A DNA stretch of 64,000 bases from Agaricus subrufescens (GCA_029945375.1 CM057057.1:3658001-3722000), one strand, 5' to 3'. Counted from the stretch's first letter, positions 35,846 to 48,594 are shown. Notes: a model not told the origin generated them from the letters alone. A program made the numbers and translations.

Positions 35846-37544
35846 TTCAGCTATACCCAGTGTTCAGGCAATGATACATATCTTCTTGCCTCCTTTCTCC
35901 TTGTTGGGAGGGTGGGGGTTGACTAGGATAGTGAAGCGTCAGAATGTTTATATCGCAATTCGTGATCGACTTACGAACTGCTCGAATCGCTTCATCGAAG
36001 ACCGTCTTAAGGCCTTTCTGAGTGAGCGCTGAGCATTCCAAATACTTCACAGCTCCGATTTCCCTGCCCATAGCAACACCTTGCGAATACGAGATGGGCG
36101 CCATACGACTGGTAATCGTGTCAGCTAACAAGTCGACCCGCCCAAGAGGTAACCTACCGGTCCCGTAACTTCTCTATGGTTTGTTGGTCTTCACGTAGAT
36201 CAAGTTTGGTGCCCACCAGTACAATCTGAGTTGCCGGGGCATGGTGAGTGATCTCAGGATACCACTGCATCAAGCGCCGTCAGTGATGATCCCCGCAAAG
36301 GAAGTAACACTGACCTTAGTCCTCACGTTCTCATAACTTGGGGGGCTAACTAGGGAGAAGCAGATCAGAAAAACATCTGTCTGCGGGTATGATAGAGGCC
36401 GGAGTCGATCGTAATCCTCTTGGCCAGCAGTATCCCACAGTCCGAGTGAAATGGTCTTTCCATCTATCATAACCGTCGCTGAGTAGCTGTCGAACACTGA
36501 TTGAAATTAAGCCAGGAATATTTCTGCGGTGTAATATTGTCAATGTACCTGTTGGAATGTATTCTCCCTTGGGCTTGATTTAGCTATCAATTGAAGACTG
36601 AGGGTGTAACCACATACCGGGAAAGCATTTGTGGTATATGAAATGAGCAGACATGTCTAGGCACCCATGTATGTCAGCTATCATCTCGAGGGCTTCGGTT
36701 GATGGGCACACCTTCCCTACAGCACCGTCTCCAACGACGACACCTGCGTAGAATTGACTGAGTGAATTACGCTTGGCCGGGGTATGGAAACACACATTTC
36801 ATAGCTTGCATAATATTGTGGTAACAAAAGAGTTCATAAACGGTTATAACACGGCCACGCTAGTGAGAAGGCAAGTCTCAGTTGATTGTCCAATGGGTAA
36901 TTCCTAGACGATTAGAAGCGATTATAGACACACGTTAGAACTTCGTCAGAAGGCGGCAAGGGGGTGTCATATTGTGAAGAACAATGCGAACCTGGAATGA
37001 TATCAATAGCGGCCGTCGGGAGGGAGGGGATATATGTATTCGATTTGGATGGTGCGGTGTCTGGATGGAGTGGCACGCCCAGCACATTCCCACACCCGAC
37101 GTCCGAATTGTTTTCAACTTCCCACGCAAGCGACGCCAATGCAAGAATACAGGTACAAGTACACAAAACATCTAAATGCTAATAATTATGCTAGTTATAT
37201 GGTAGAGTTAGATGAACGCGCCCCTCGATGAGGACAGAAGAATCGTAGGTCTGAGCATATGCCAGCTAAAACACATTGTTGATCAAAATCATGTCGAATA
37301 CAAAACTGAATCAAGAGAAGATCCGCTTCAAAATAAGTGAGTAAAGCATAACAGATGGATAGCGATAAATAGTCCGCGACAGCCAAGGATCCATGACCAA
37401 ACTAGCCATTGGTTGAAAGCCTTCTTTTCTTCGCCTGTGGTTCAGAAGGTGATGATGATTGCAAACCAAACTCCATCTTTTCACATTCCTGGTCGTCTTC
37501 AAGATCATTCGTGTCTCCGAAGTTCGAAGAAGAGTCCAAGATAT
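35846..37544. repeat. Duplicated segment, copy B (RAC1 plus contiguous intact neighbour)
   Basis: This is the direct repeat of 28633-30339. The left edge abuts the retroelement at the RNase H motif. At the right edge the sequence continues without break into the intact zinc-finger gene, so this side is the native flank. Confidence 0.93.
35864..36811 (-). CDS. Rac1 small GTPase, copy B (three substitutions)
   Basis: Exon structure, splice sites and CaaX box CIIA are the same as in copy A at 28652-29598, and the frame is intact. Compared with copy A the protein differs at residue 4 (Ile to Met), residue 39 in switch I (Asn to Ser, FDSYSA) and residue 46 (Val to Ile). P-loop, DTAGQ and TKLD motifs are unchanged. 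Asn39 lies in the effector-facing segment, so effector choice could be altered; this is inference. Both copies share about 590 bp of upstream DNA. The stop codon lies only 18 bp from the retroelement junction, so 3' processing may differ from copy A. Confidence 0.85.
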
Positions 37545-39275
37545 CATCAGTATCTCCATCATCATCATCATCACGTGTCTGTTTCTTAGCGAGGTTGAAG
37601 GGTTCCAGTAGGCCAATTCCAAGCCCTTTTGTCTCCGTCGAATTACGGCTACGGAGGACAGGACTTTCCCCCTCAAGAACACGCTTCATAGGGCTCGGTT
37701 GTTCAGGCCCAGATGGGAATATCAAATCGCCGAATTGTAATTCAGCTTCTGAGAACCAATCCTCTGTCATTTCCAAGAAGCCCCTCTTGTGCGGGCGAGT
37801 AGTACTACGGCCCAGAGGTGATTCTTCTATTCGACGGCGGGTACGACTCACATCTGCTCTGTTTGCGAGAGGTGAACTTCCGAGACGTCCTTTGGTAAAG
37901 CGCGTTTGATTACTAGAGTTCAGGGGTAATTTGAAACCACTGAGTGGTGTTTCGGGGCGGACGAATTGTGACGCAGGCGATGGCTGATAAACGAGCGGAC
38001 TGGTTCCTAGAGTTGGCGAACCTTTGACCAACGGACTTCCTCCATTACGCACAAGCATGCTCAATGACAATTCTCGAGTGTGTGAATGCAAGGGATGGCT
38101 AGGACTAGGGAATCGCCAAGGTTGATCTGATGGCAGACTAGCGGGGGAGTGACGGAAAGAAGGGGTCAGGAGAGGATCATAAGGTGATGGAGGGACCAGG
38201 GGGATACAAGAAGGAGGGGTTGGAGGGACGCCACCAGAGCTTTCAATTGACACATTGCCAATATCGGAAGAAGATTGTGGCGTGAGGGGAGGGCTAGTAG
38301 AGGGACCAGCGGAAGCTTGTCGCCCGATAAGCTTAGATTCTGGGGTCAGCCTGCCACTGTCTGTGTTCGATTCTTCGTGAACATCTGCAGCAGGTTCATG
38401 TGCTGCCGCTACGGCAGAAGAACGGAATTTAGATTTGTGAGGTATAGTTTGAGGCTGTGTGCCAGAGGTGCTTTCGATCTTGAGATTGACCAAGGTATCG
38501 TGGCCGTCTTCGCGATTCTTACTGGCGAGTTGCCTATTTTCCTCTACCGAAATCCTTAGGAGTGATTCTGAATACATGATAGGCACTCACTATTGGAGGA
38601 CCGACCCCTAGGTCGATCTGCCCCATCGCGGCGGTTCGCCATAGCAATCTTGTGTTTTTCAAATACGTGCCGGCGCCACATGCTCTTGGCGTTGACACCG
38701 GCATAGTGCCGCCTGCAGAAAGTGCAGCGTAAGCGGGGTTCTTCGCTCTTTGTCCAACCTTCCGTTCCCCGCTCTTTAAGGACCTTCTTTTTCGCGGGAC
38801 ACCATCCTCGAGGCGGTTCTAGGATAGGTGGATAAGGTATGGCATGAGGGTTTGTATTGTTCTCGTGAATAAAATCTTTAGGGTCAAGGAACCACTCGGG
38901 ATTATCGGCCATGACTTGAAAGCTAAGACCATCGGGATGACGGCCTGAGTTCGGGAAGGTAGTGAAAGGGGGATGAATAAACACTACATTTGGGTCTGAA
39001 GGGTGGGGGTCCATTCCTGCAGGTACGACAAGAGCATCGTGTGATCTGCCATGGCTGCGGGTGAACTGGAAAGGTTTTATACGGCTATCAGACATGTTTG
39101 AATTGGGGGCGTAAGGACGAGGCTGGAAGGAGGAAGCGGCGGAGGCGAAAAATTCATAGTCGGAGACGGCGCTCACTCGCTGCTTTGCCGAGTTTGCAGA
39201 GTCCACTTGCATCGAAGCAGTGTTAAGGACTGAGGAGAGGGGAGCGGGGTGAGAGGAAGACGTGGCTTCCGTCAT
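37402..39275 (-). CDS. Zinc-finger (BED/C2H2-like) protein with disordered C-terminus
   Basis: Exon 1 (from ATG 39275) ends RGRSSN. An intron of about 50 nt (around 38535-38590) joins it to KENRQLASKN, and the second exon ends KKRRLSTNG with a stop at 37402. Residues 180-220 hold LRCTFCRRHYAGVNAKSMWRRHVFEKH, a CxxC...HxxxxH finger similar to BED or single C2H2 fingers, followed by a basic RR-rich patch. The C-terminal 400 residues are Ser/Pro-rich with many SP/TP sites, an acidic run (DDDDDGDTDD) and a terminal basic signal that could direct nuclear import. I know no function; a nuclear DNA-binding role is inferred. Its 3' end was copied next to RAC1 copy A. Confidence 0.8.
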
Positions 39276-39687
39276 TTGTCGGATAGATGGACTGATGGGG
39301 ATCGCTGGAGAAAGAAGTGAAGGCAGTCAAACGGTGTATATCGCGGCAGAGCTGAGCGGGAGGATTCGAGCAGCAGAAGAAGTATTGTGCCTTGTTTACT
39401 CTTTGACACCCCTACGCGACGCGTCAGTCACGTGCGATCGCAGGGGTTTTACCGCCGGGCCACGGCCACGGCCAGCCGTTGTCCAGGCTCTACACTGCGT
39501 TTCTGTTGTCGGGAGTGTGTAAAGCGAGTGACCGCGATTATCGTGCCTGTTGCCCACTAAGTCCGGGTAGCAATGCTACGTAGTCAAAGAGCAGCCTCGG
39601 AATGATTGCGTACAAACTATATTCCCACGATGCTGCCGCATTAGGCTACATAAAAAAAACGTCGACCCTGTTAATTCGTTTCAACGG
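39276..39687. other. Divergent intergenic region (zinc-finger gene / SPB1)
   Basis: About 410 bp separate the two start codons. An open frame on the plus strand (39262-39522) has no domain. The stretch presumably carries both promoters. No specific site is recognised. Confidence 0.4.
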
Positions 39688-42600
39688 ATGGGCAAGGCAC
39701 AGAAGAAAACAGGAAAAGGTCGTCTAGATAAATACTACAAACTCGCAAAGTATTTCTTCTGCTCGTTTCAGTTCTCTATGGCCTAACGTCCGGCAACAGG
39801 GAACAAGGCTATCGAGCCCGTTCAGCATTCAAATTAATACAGCTAAACAAGAAATATAACTTTTTGGAACAAGCGCGATGTTGCATCGATCTGTGTGCTG
39901 CACCCGGTGGTTGGCTACAAGTCGCTAGCAAGTATATGCCCTCAAACAGCCTCATTGTTGGTGCGTCATCCTTCTATCCTCGAGTATTTGATCTTGACTT
40001 GATCACATAGGTGTTGATTTGGTGCCAATCAGACCAATCCCTCATGTGGTTACATTTGCGGCCGATATCACAACCCCCCATTGTCGAAACCTCATTCAGG
40101 GTGAATTGAAAGATTGGAAGGCAGACGTAGTGTTACACGATGGTGCTCCCAACGTTGGAACGGCCTGGATTCAAGACGCCTATACACAGTCCGAACTGGT
40201 ACTGATGAGCTTAAAGCTAGCAGTACAGTTCCTCATGAAGGGCGGAACGTTTGTTACGAAGGTGTTTCGAAGCGTGGACTACAACAATCTTATCTGGGTT
40301 TTCAGTCAACTATTTGGAAAGGTAGAAGCCACTAAGCCACCTTCATCCAGGTTCGTTTTTGCTATTGACTGTCTCGCGCTTGTTAACGGTTGAAATAGGA
40401 ATGTATCTGCGGAAATTTTCGTCGTTTGTAGAGACTTTCTCGCACCGAAACACATCGATCCCAAGTTCTTGGATCCCAGACACGTCTTCAAGGAGCTGGC
40501 CTCTTCAGCTGACACAATTGTTGGCAATGACGTCCAGGCAAATGTTTTCCACCCTGAAAAGAAAAGGCGACAGAGGGATGGTTATAATGAAGGCGATTAC
40601 ACTCTCCACAAGACAACCTCAGCTACAACCTTCATTCAAGGAGAAGACCCCATTGCTGTTCTTGGGACATTCAACAAGATAACATTTGCGACAGAACAAG
40701 AAAAAGAGTGAGAATACATCTTATTCAAGTTAGGTTTAAATTGACTTTCTTAGATGGCTTGCTATGGACATTACAACGGATGACGTCAAAGCCAATTGCG
40801 AGGATCTCAAGGTACTCGGGAAAGGCGACTTCAAAACACTTCTCAAATGGCGGCTGAAACTACGAGAAGAGGTTTGTATTGATGCCTACACGCAGTGCTG
40901 CTATTGATTCTGAAAAACGCAGTACGGAATAGACGTCAAAACAAAAGATACGGAGGAAATGGTAGAGACTGCCGAAGTAGATGAAGAAATGGATGAAGAC
41001 CAAAAAATATCGGAAGAGGTAAGTAGAGTTTCATGTAGATGTTCCTATCTAAACCTCCCACTAGCTGGTACGTTTGAATGCAGAGGCCACTGCTCGTGCT
41101 AAGCGTGCTCGTCGGCGAGCGAACGAAGCTAGGACGAAGACTATACAACGTATGCAGCTTCAAATGACCGCGCCTCTAGACATAGGTCTAGAACAACATG
41201 ACGCTGCCCTCAGTATCGGGCAAGAAGATGTATTCGATCTCGGTGAAGCCGAAAAACGACTGGGTGAAAAGGCCCAAAGTCAGTGGCTTAACGATGATGA
41301 TTTGGAAGGACTCGAAAGTGATGAAGAGAGCAATAAGGAAAACGTGTCTGATGGGGAAGAGGATGGTGACTTGTCTCTAGACGAGGAACAAGACAAAAGG
41401 GTGGGTAAGCTGGAAGCGGAATTAGATCACCTTTACGATTCGTACAAAGATCGGTTACGAGAACGAGACGCAAAATTCAAGGCGAAGGAGGAAAGAGCCA
41501 AGAATAAGGAACGCGAAAAGGAATGGACTGGAATTCAAGTCCCTGACGATGAAGATATGGAGAGCAGCGACTCGGGAGGCTGGGATGTCGCTGAACGCAA
41601 TAAACTCGATAGTGACGATTCTTCCTCTGATGAGTCGTCTGAAGACGAAGTTGATGATGAAGGGGAAGGCTCTTCAGCAGGTCAAAAGCGACTACGACCA
41701 CCAAAAAGCTCAGCTTTGCCTGCAGCAAAGCGACAACGTCTAGTCAAAACCCTAGAACCGCCTTCCAAGTCCTCTAGTGCAGCAACACGATTATGGTTCA
41801 GCCAGGGTGTTTTTTCAGGCCTCGATAATGCTGATGATCTAGATATGGATGAGGAGGACCAGGAGGACCAGGAGTCAGAGCCAGATGAGGATGAAAGTAT
41901 GGAAGAGGTGAGCCATCTTGCCCTCGGTAGTGTTTCTTCCCCGCTTAATAGGCTTCAGGAATCCGAGTTTGAGGTAGTTCCAGCAAGCCAAGATGATGGA
42001 TCAGACACCTGGGACGCTGACGGCGAAGACAAGGATGCCGCAAAAGCAGATATGATCCGAAGTAAGCTAGCTGTTCTCAAATAAGTTCTGTTTCTAACGT
42101 AATATCTAGACCTTGGCCTCGATACAGCAGAAGCGGTCACCCTTGCCCAAATGCTGGTCAACAGACAAAAATCAAAAACCGAGCTCATCAATGACGGGTT
42201 TAATCGTTACTCCCTCAACTCTAAAGAAGGGCTCCCGTCTTGGTTCCTTGATGATGAAGCAAAATACTACAAGACCAATATCCCTATCACAAAAGAAGCT
42301 GTTGCAGCACTTCGAGCCAAGCAACGAGCGTTGGATGCGCGTCCTATTAAAAAGGTTGCGGAAGCGAAGGCACGAAAGAAACTAAAAGCGGCACAGCGAC
42401 TGGAAAGAGCTATGAAGAAGGCGGATGGTGTGAATGAAGCAAGTGACATGACCGAAAGAGAAAAGGCGAAGCAGATTGAGAAACTTTTGCGGAAGGGCAA
42501 GTCTTCAGGGAAGAAAGAAAAGAAAGAAATCAAATTGGTCGTTGCAAAAGGTGTCCACAAGGGTATCAAAGGCAGACCGAAGGGCGTCAAGGGCCGCTAT

Positions 42601-42727
42601 ACCATGGTTGATGCTCGGATGAAGAAAGAGGTACATAATCCATACTTGTTGTACATTGGCATCCACTGATTTTCCTTAGGTGAGAGCTCAAAAACGGAGA
42701 GACAAACAAAAGCGAAAGCGTGCATAA
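39688..42727 (+). CDS. SPB1: Spb1-like AdoMet-dependent 27S pre-rRNA methyltransferase
   Basis: The product is an FtsJ/RrmJ-type 2'-O-methyltransferase of the nucleolar pre-60S particle. The N-terminus [37 protein letters not shown] matches Spb1. Motif I is [15 protein letters not shown], the catalytic Asp lies in [10 protein letters not shown], the Lys in GGTFVTKVF, and the last catalytic region is [17 protein letters not shown] long acidic central region follows, then the Spb1 C-terminal domain ([57 protein letters not shown]) and a basic tail [11 protein letters not shown]. Yeast Spb1 methylates the A-loop guanosine of 25S rRNA. The first intron splits the KEQGYRARS motif. Other introns are short GT-AG. 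Confidence 0.93.
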
Positions 42728-42801
42728 CTCCAATATGGTATATTAGTCATGTATTAGTCTACTTTAACTTATGCATAGTGTCTTCATATCATGGCGTTAT
42801 C

Positions 42802-45252
42802 TTACTGCACTTGGTATAACTCAGCTCCCTTGTGTAAAGACCCAACCCTATCCTGAACCATTTCTTCGCAATTTTCCCAAAATGACGTCCACGAATCATC
42901 CGAAGAGATATTAGCACATTTGACCTATGATAGTCATCGATAAAGAGGTGAAGAGAACCAAATAAAAAAGACTCACTTCAAAAGACAAGGATGACTCTTC
43001 ATTTAATACATTAAAACGACGCTCGCTGACTGCATTAACCCCATCTCCCATCGGTGACACATTTGACTGAACGTAAAAGTCCTCCTTAAGAATATACTTC
43101 TCGTTTTTGAACTCGAGCATCAGAGGGACTTCTTCCGAACTGCAGAGTGTAAGCAACGCCACCACACCGTCATCGAAATTACTCACGTCATGGTCTTGAT
43201 ATATTTAAGTAAGTTGTCTGGCCACATCGTCTCTGGAATTGTTGTGTTATCGGTTAAGGTTAAACGTATGTCTCTGAGGCTAGAATACTATGAGTATCTC
43301 GAAGGAAAAATTGGTAGACGGGGTTCACTGACTTTTCTGGCATCAAAACATCCAGCCTCCTCCTCAGACCTCCGCGAAGGGTACTTTTAGGACGTTCACC
43401 TCCTTCAACCTCTACTTCTGCTGACGTGGGCTGCAATCGATTTCCAGAATGAGATTCACATATCAACACTTGTTCCTGCTCCATGCTGTCGGATACGGCC
43501 TCAAACACAAGACGGCGTCTCCATTCCTGGGCGGGATCCGGTGCCTGCCAGCAATGCATAGGAGCTCTGAATGATAAGCACGGGATGCGCCTGCTTTCAA
43601 TAATGCTCACCCTGCAAAGAATCTCGTGTTGGGTTCATTTTCTTGCATCCAATTCATGACTTGATCAAAACTTTTTTTCCCTTCTACAGGCGGTACCAAA
43701 GCCGAGCGAGATTCTCGCGAAGAAAAAATGACATGACCCGTACTGACAAATGATGAGTAGATTCCGTGGCAAAAGATTTTAGAAAACTCACGTGGCGGCG
43801 ACGGAAAACTGATGATCGTCCCCTAACTCATTATTGACCCGCGAAAGCAACTGACCGCGAGGATCCATATACTCCCTAATATGCAGTAAGTTTGATATGA
43901 CCTTGTCGAACTAGTAACAGAGATGTGGACTTGCCTGCCGGACACATAATAGCTACGGGTTTTTCCATCACTGTCATTGAAAATGATGCTCTCCTCGTCA
44001 CTAAGCCAGTTGCCGACCCGCCTTAATCGAAAGTTTCCTTGCCTCCTTGAAGACAAATTAGGCATCTCAGAGAAGAAGGGGTAAAAAGCATATGTATCGG
44101 GACGATCGAGGGAAAAATCGTTCTCAGTAGAACTTGCAATGAGGGGCACTTTGACGTTCTGTATTCTGTGTGAGTGGAGAGGGAAATGGCGAAAAACTGG
44201 GCGTAACCTCGATGCAATGTTGCATTATCAACCTCTTCGCTCGTATAGGAGACTCCTTGTGGCTTTCTCGATGCCATATCCGGATCTGAACGGCAGGTAA
44301 GAGCTATGTTCTGTGTGAATTTAAATGCACACCTTTCCATCTGACGAGCCCTCCAGGAAACAACCAGAAGCCCGGGACAGTTGCTGTGCAAAAGCAGAGA
44401 TATCAAACTTATGTGGAGGATCGAAATCTTGCCAAATGATTTCCTGTGAATGTCGTTCACAACAGTACTTTCAGATAATGACTGACACCAAACCTCCTTC
44501 AAAGCTTCTATATGCTTTTCTAATGCGTCCACTGAGTCAGCAGCGCCGGAGATCGTTAACGAAAGTGGATTGCGCGAGAATTGCAGTCGGACACGAAAAG
44601 TTTGGGAAAGGGACAGGATATCAGCACCGTCTGCGAGGAAGGTAAATAATCCAAATTAGGGCAGTTTTTGATATACTTGCCCTTTCCGAGAAGTAGAAAA
44701 GCCTGCTGAGGTTTTAATGGGAACGCTTCATCGAGTTTTAGAGTCATTGGTGTTAGACCATTATAAAATAAGCGCACCACGGCTGAGCATTTCTCTCTTA
44801 GCCAACTTCTGGCTCTCAGTCAGTGACGGCCAGCCCCACTGTTTTTCGATAATTTTGGCGGCGGCAATGCGTTTACGTGTATGCGCTGAGACTCGCATGC
44901 CGTAGAGATTGAGAAACTGTCGCAGCTGTTTGGAAGTGAAGGACCGGTCCAATTTATCCATAAGCGTTTGGTAGGCTGCTTCATACTCGGGGGTGCCGAT
45001 GGGCGGATGAGAATTCGGACGGAGAGTTTCCAAATCCGCGAGTGTGATATCGGCCTTTTCTTGAACAAGTTGAAGAAACTCCAACACTTTGGGCCTTCCA
45101 GGGGCAGCGAGGGATGGTGGAGGCTGGGGCGGCCCTGCGTTGCTAGTGTGAACCAAAAGTGCGGCAGAGGATGCTCGTCTTATACATGCTGTGGAACGAG
45201 GGAGGGTGGGAGAGAGAAGCAGACGCTCGAGACGAGAACAGCGATACGCCAT
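42802..45252 (-). CDS. SLS1: Sls1-like mitochondrial gene-expression protein
   Basis: The N-terminus MAYRCSRLERLLLSPTLPRS is Arg/Ser/Leu-rich without acidic residues, a typical mitochondrial presequence. Next come LEFLQLVQEKADITLADLETLRP and the SLS1 family block SFTSKQLRQFLNLYG... KRIAAAKIIEKQWGW. A KH-like segment (FRVRLQFSRNPLSLTISGAADSVDALEKHIEAL) and several further exons follow, ending KGAELYQVQ with TAA at 42802-42804. In yeast Sls1 sits at the mitochondrial inner membrane and couples transcription to translation of respiratory subunits. The first splice joins EMLSR to AFPLKPQQAFLLLGKG. The start codon lies 278 bp from that of the divergent eIF3b gene. Confidence 0.8.
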
Positions 45253-45530
45253 ACTATGTTTTTGCGAAGAGTCGCCTACGCGAAAAAGTCGAGACCAATA
45301 TATTATGTAATATAGCTAGCCGTAAGCGCTGTGAAGCAAAAGATTGGGCGACCTCAGCTCGCCACTACGTCGCTGAGTTGGATTTCGCGAGACCTGCAGT
45401 CGACCAGAGACGGTAAGGCCGCACCAGCCATGACAGTGGATTTGGACAAGTAAGATATACCATCCAGGCAGAAGAACAACAGGTACATACACTGTGTGAA
45501 TCACCTGATGAAAAAATCTCTGTCAAGTCT

Positions 45531-48190
45531 ATGCTCGAAAGTTTGTCAACGCCCACCATGCCTGGCACCCTCCTACAAGATCCAGATCATATTGACTACT
45601 CTGATATCGAAAACAAGTAAGTTTGTGTCTTCCCCCCAGATTAGTGCACTCACCATCGGTCAGATACAAAGTCAAATATGATGAAAGTTTCGATAACGTA
45701 CTCCTAGTAGATGGTGTACCTATCATCGGAAAGGATAAACTCGAAAAGCTGTTGGCAAAAATATGCAAAGAATTCTCGAGAAAGGGAGTCACCATCAAGC
45801 CAGATGACATTCACGTCCCATGGGACGATTCGACTGGCAAAAGCAAAGGGTGTGTGTGCAACACAGAAACTTTTTTCCTGCGTGCTTTTTTTTCTCACAT
45901 ATACCGATGTCAGTTTCATCTTTATAGAGTTCCATAGTGCCGACGAGGCTAATCTTGCCCTGGCATCGCTCCACAACCATCCTTTCGATGCCAGACATAC
46001 CTTCAAGCTTAACCGGTTTACCGATATAGAAAAATATGCTGACCTGGATGAGACATATGTAGAACCGGAAGCCGAAGAATTCGCTCCCAAGGTAAAATCT
46101 GTTTCCAGGACAGCATTCTCTGGTGAAATTAAGGACGGTTATAGGAACACTTGAGAGCCTGGTTGGCAGATCAGCAAGGACGGGACCAATATGTCACATA
46201 TCGTGGCGAAGAGGTTTTAATTCACTGGCATGGGAAGCCTTCGCAATATGATATTGCATACAAACCCGTATGATCTTTCCCCCCGCAATCCACGCTTTGC
46301 CTCTTAAATCCGGTTGGTAGGAATGGAAAGATTTTCTCTATGTGGCGTGGTCACCTCTAGGAACCTACATCGCAACCCTACATCGGCAGGGTGTCCGTCT
46401 ATGGGGTGGTCCATCCTGGAAGCCCCAGCAACGATTTGCGCACCCTTTTGTGAAGCTAATTGATTTCTCCCCATGCGAAAATTACCTTGTCACATGGTCA
46501 AATGAACCTATCGTCGTTCCCGAAGGTGCTATCCAGGGCTCTCAATATTTCTCACCAGACGACGAAGGCAACAATATAGCCGTCTGGGACATCAAATCAG
46601 GGCATCTCCTTCGCACATTCTCCACATATCATGAAGGCGAAACACCTGGACAGAAAAAGCAGATGCAATGGCCGATCTTAAAATGGAGCCCGGACGATAA
46701 GTTCATCGCACGTTTGACTCCTGGCCAGATGATAAGTATCTACGAGTTACCCGACATGGGCCTACACGGGAAAAAGAGCTTAAAGATAGAAGGGGTCGTA
46801 GATTTCGAGTGGTGCCCTCTTGGGGAAAGAGATAAAGCTGTAATGGAGAGAGACGCAAAAGGAGGAATACAAACAACGAAGAAAGCGCGGGAAAACATGC
46901 TAGTATACTGGACGCCCGAAGTAGCGAATCAACCAGCGCGTGTTACTTTACTCAGTTTCCCGAGCCGTACTATCTTGCGTCAAAAGAATCTGTTCAACGT
47001 CACTGAGGTAAGTTCCCCACCGGATGACTCAATGTGGTTGTTTACGGGCTTCTCAGTGTAAACTATATTGGCAAAACCAAGGTGACTTCCTTTGTGTCAA
47101 GGTCGATCGACACACGAAAACCAGGAAATCTATTTTTTGCAATCTGGAGATCTTCCGGATGCGCGAAAAGGACTTCCCAGTTGAAGTCATTGAGCTAAAA
47201 GGTATACATCTATTCCTGGCCTTGCTCATATTCTCACTCATCGTTGATTCCCAGACACTGTTACTGATTTCTCATGGGAACCAAAGGGAGATAGGTTTGC
47301 AATTGTCTCTAGCAGTGATCCTAACCTGGGAAATCCTGGTCCTGGCATCACTGTAAAGACCGACGTCGGCTTTTATCAACTCGATCATTCCAAGAACGAT
47401 TTTAGGCTGTTACGTGAGTTCATTCCCTCGTGTGTCATTCGCCAAATAAATGCGTGGCAGGTACACTTTCTTCTCGCACGAGTAATGCCATTCGTTGGTC
47501 TCCTCGAGGGCGCCATGTGGTACTAGCAACTGTCGGTTCTTCTACCAAATCGGAACTGGAGTTCTGGGATCTTGACTTCAATTCTGACGATGCGAATCGA
47601 AAGGAAGGCCAGGCTTCTAAAGATGATTGGGGCAGTGGAATCCAGTTACTTGGGTCTGCGGACCACTATGGTGTCACAGACGTTGAATGGGATCCCAGTG
47701 GCCGATATCTAGCTACCAGCGCGAGCGCCTGGACTCACACGGTACGATATTTCACGTCATTCAATGATGCTTGACAACGATGCCATCTCATTCCCTATTA
47801 TAGCTAGAGAACGGCTACGCGGTCTGGGATTTCCGAGGGCAGGAACTGACAAAGCAGATCCAAGATCGGTTCAAGCAGTTTATCTGGCGGCCGAGACCAC
47901 CTACACTGTTAACGAAAGAGCAACAAAAGACTATCAGAAGGAATCTGCGGGAATATAGCCGTGTGTTTGATGAGGAGGACGCGGCGGAGGAAAGTAATGT
48001 GAGCGCCGAACTCGTCGCTTTACGCAAACGACTTGTGGACGAATGGAATGCGTGGCGTACATTGCGCAAACGGGAATTGGCTGACGAACGTGGGCACAAG
48101 AATGATAAGCGTGAAGTGAGTGAGGCCAAGGAGGAGATAGAGGTGTGGGTAGACGAAGTGATTGAACAAATTGAGGAGGTCGTAGAGTAG
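45531..48190 (+). CDS. PRT1: Translation initiation factor eIF3 subunit b
   Basis: eIF3b is the scaffold of the eIF3 complex that recruits the 43S pre-initiation complex to mRNA. An RRM ([38 protein letters not shown]) is followed by WD/beta-propeller blocks ([137 protein letters not shown]) and the C-terminal helix that binds eIF3g/i. The start could be 45531 (MLESLSTPT) or 45558 (MPGTLLQD), both in frame. An out-of-frame ATG at 45508 overlaps the start and could act as an upstream ORF if transcribed. Confidence 0.94.
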
Positions 48191-48594
48191 CTGTGTAGGG
48201 TCGGTTCCGATCCACCCCCTGGTTGGATTCAAATTCTCGCATTGATGAGAAAATAAACTCTGGGCACATGGCTGCCCGGATAGATGAATGGTCCGGAAGA
48301 AAATAAGCTGGGTGTCTGAACGCTTGATAGCCTATTTCGTGAGTGCGGCCGGTAATCGTGGATATTCTTGAGGAATCTCTCACTCTTTCATCGTGACGGC
48401 TTACACGCAGTGACCGGCGCGGAAAAGTGGCCACGCACGCTCGAGGAAGGCGCCGGCACACTTTCACACGCCACGGTGTGAAGCGGGCCAGGCGAGTCTC
48501 TCCGCGGGACCGAGCTTGCCGTATCTGATAAGACAACCCCGGCGCAGCGGCCCATTAAAGACCTTCTCTCCCTCCTCCTCGTTTCCCGCCGCAC
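48191..48594. promoter_or_regulatory. Upstream region of hapX
   Basis: This GC-rich interval of about 400 bp lies between the eIF3b stop and the hapX start. It contains the GATA-type site at 48523-48531, listed separately, and a C/T-rich leader just before the ATG. No reading frame is supported. Confidence 0.5.
48523..48531 (+). promoter_or_regulatory. Iron-responsive GATA factor binding motif (ATCTGATAA)
   Basis: The nine bases match exactly the ATCWGATAA consensus described for the iron-sensing GATA repressors SreA/Fep1/Cir1. The site lies 63 bp upstream of the hapX ATG. In ascomycetes hapX is repressed by SreA under iron sufficiency, so a site here fits the expected HapX-SreA feedback loop. 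One exact nine-mer with one degenerate position is not proof of binding. Confidence 0.6.
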
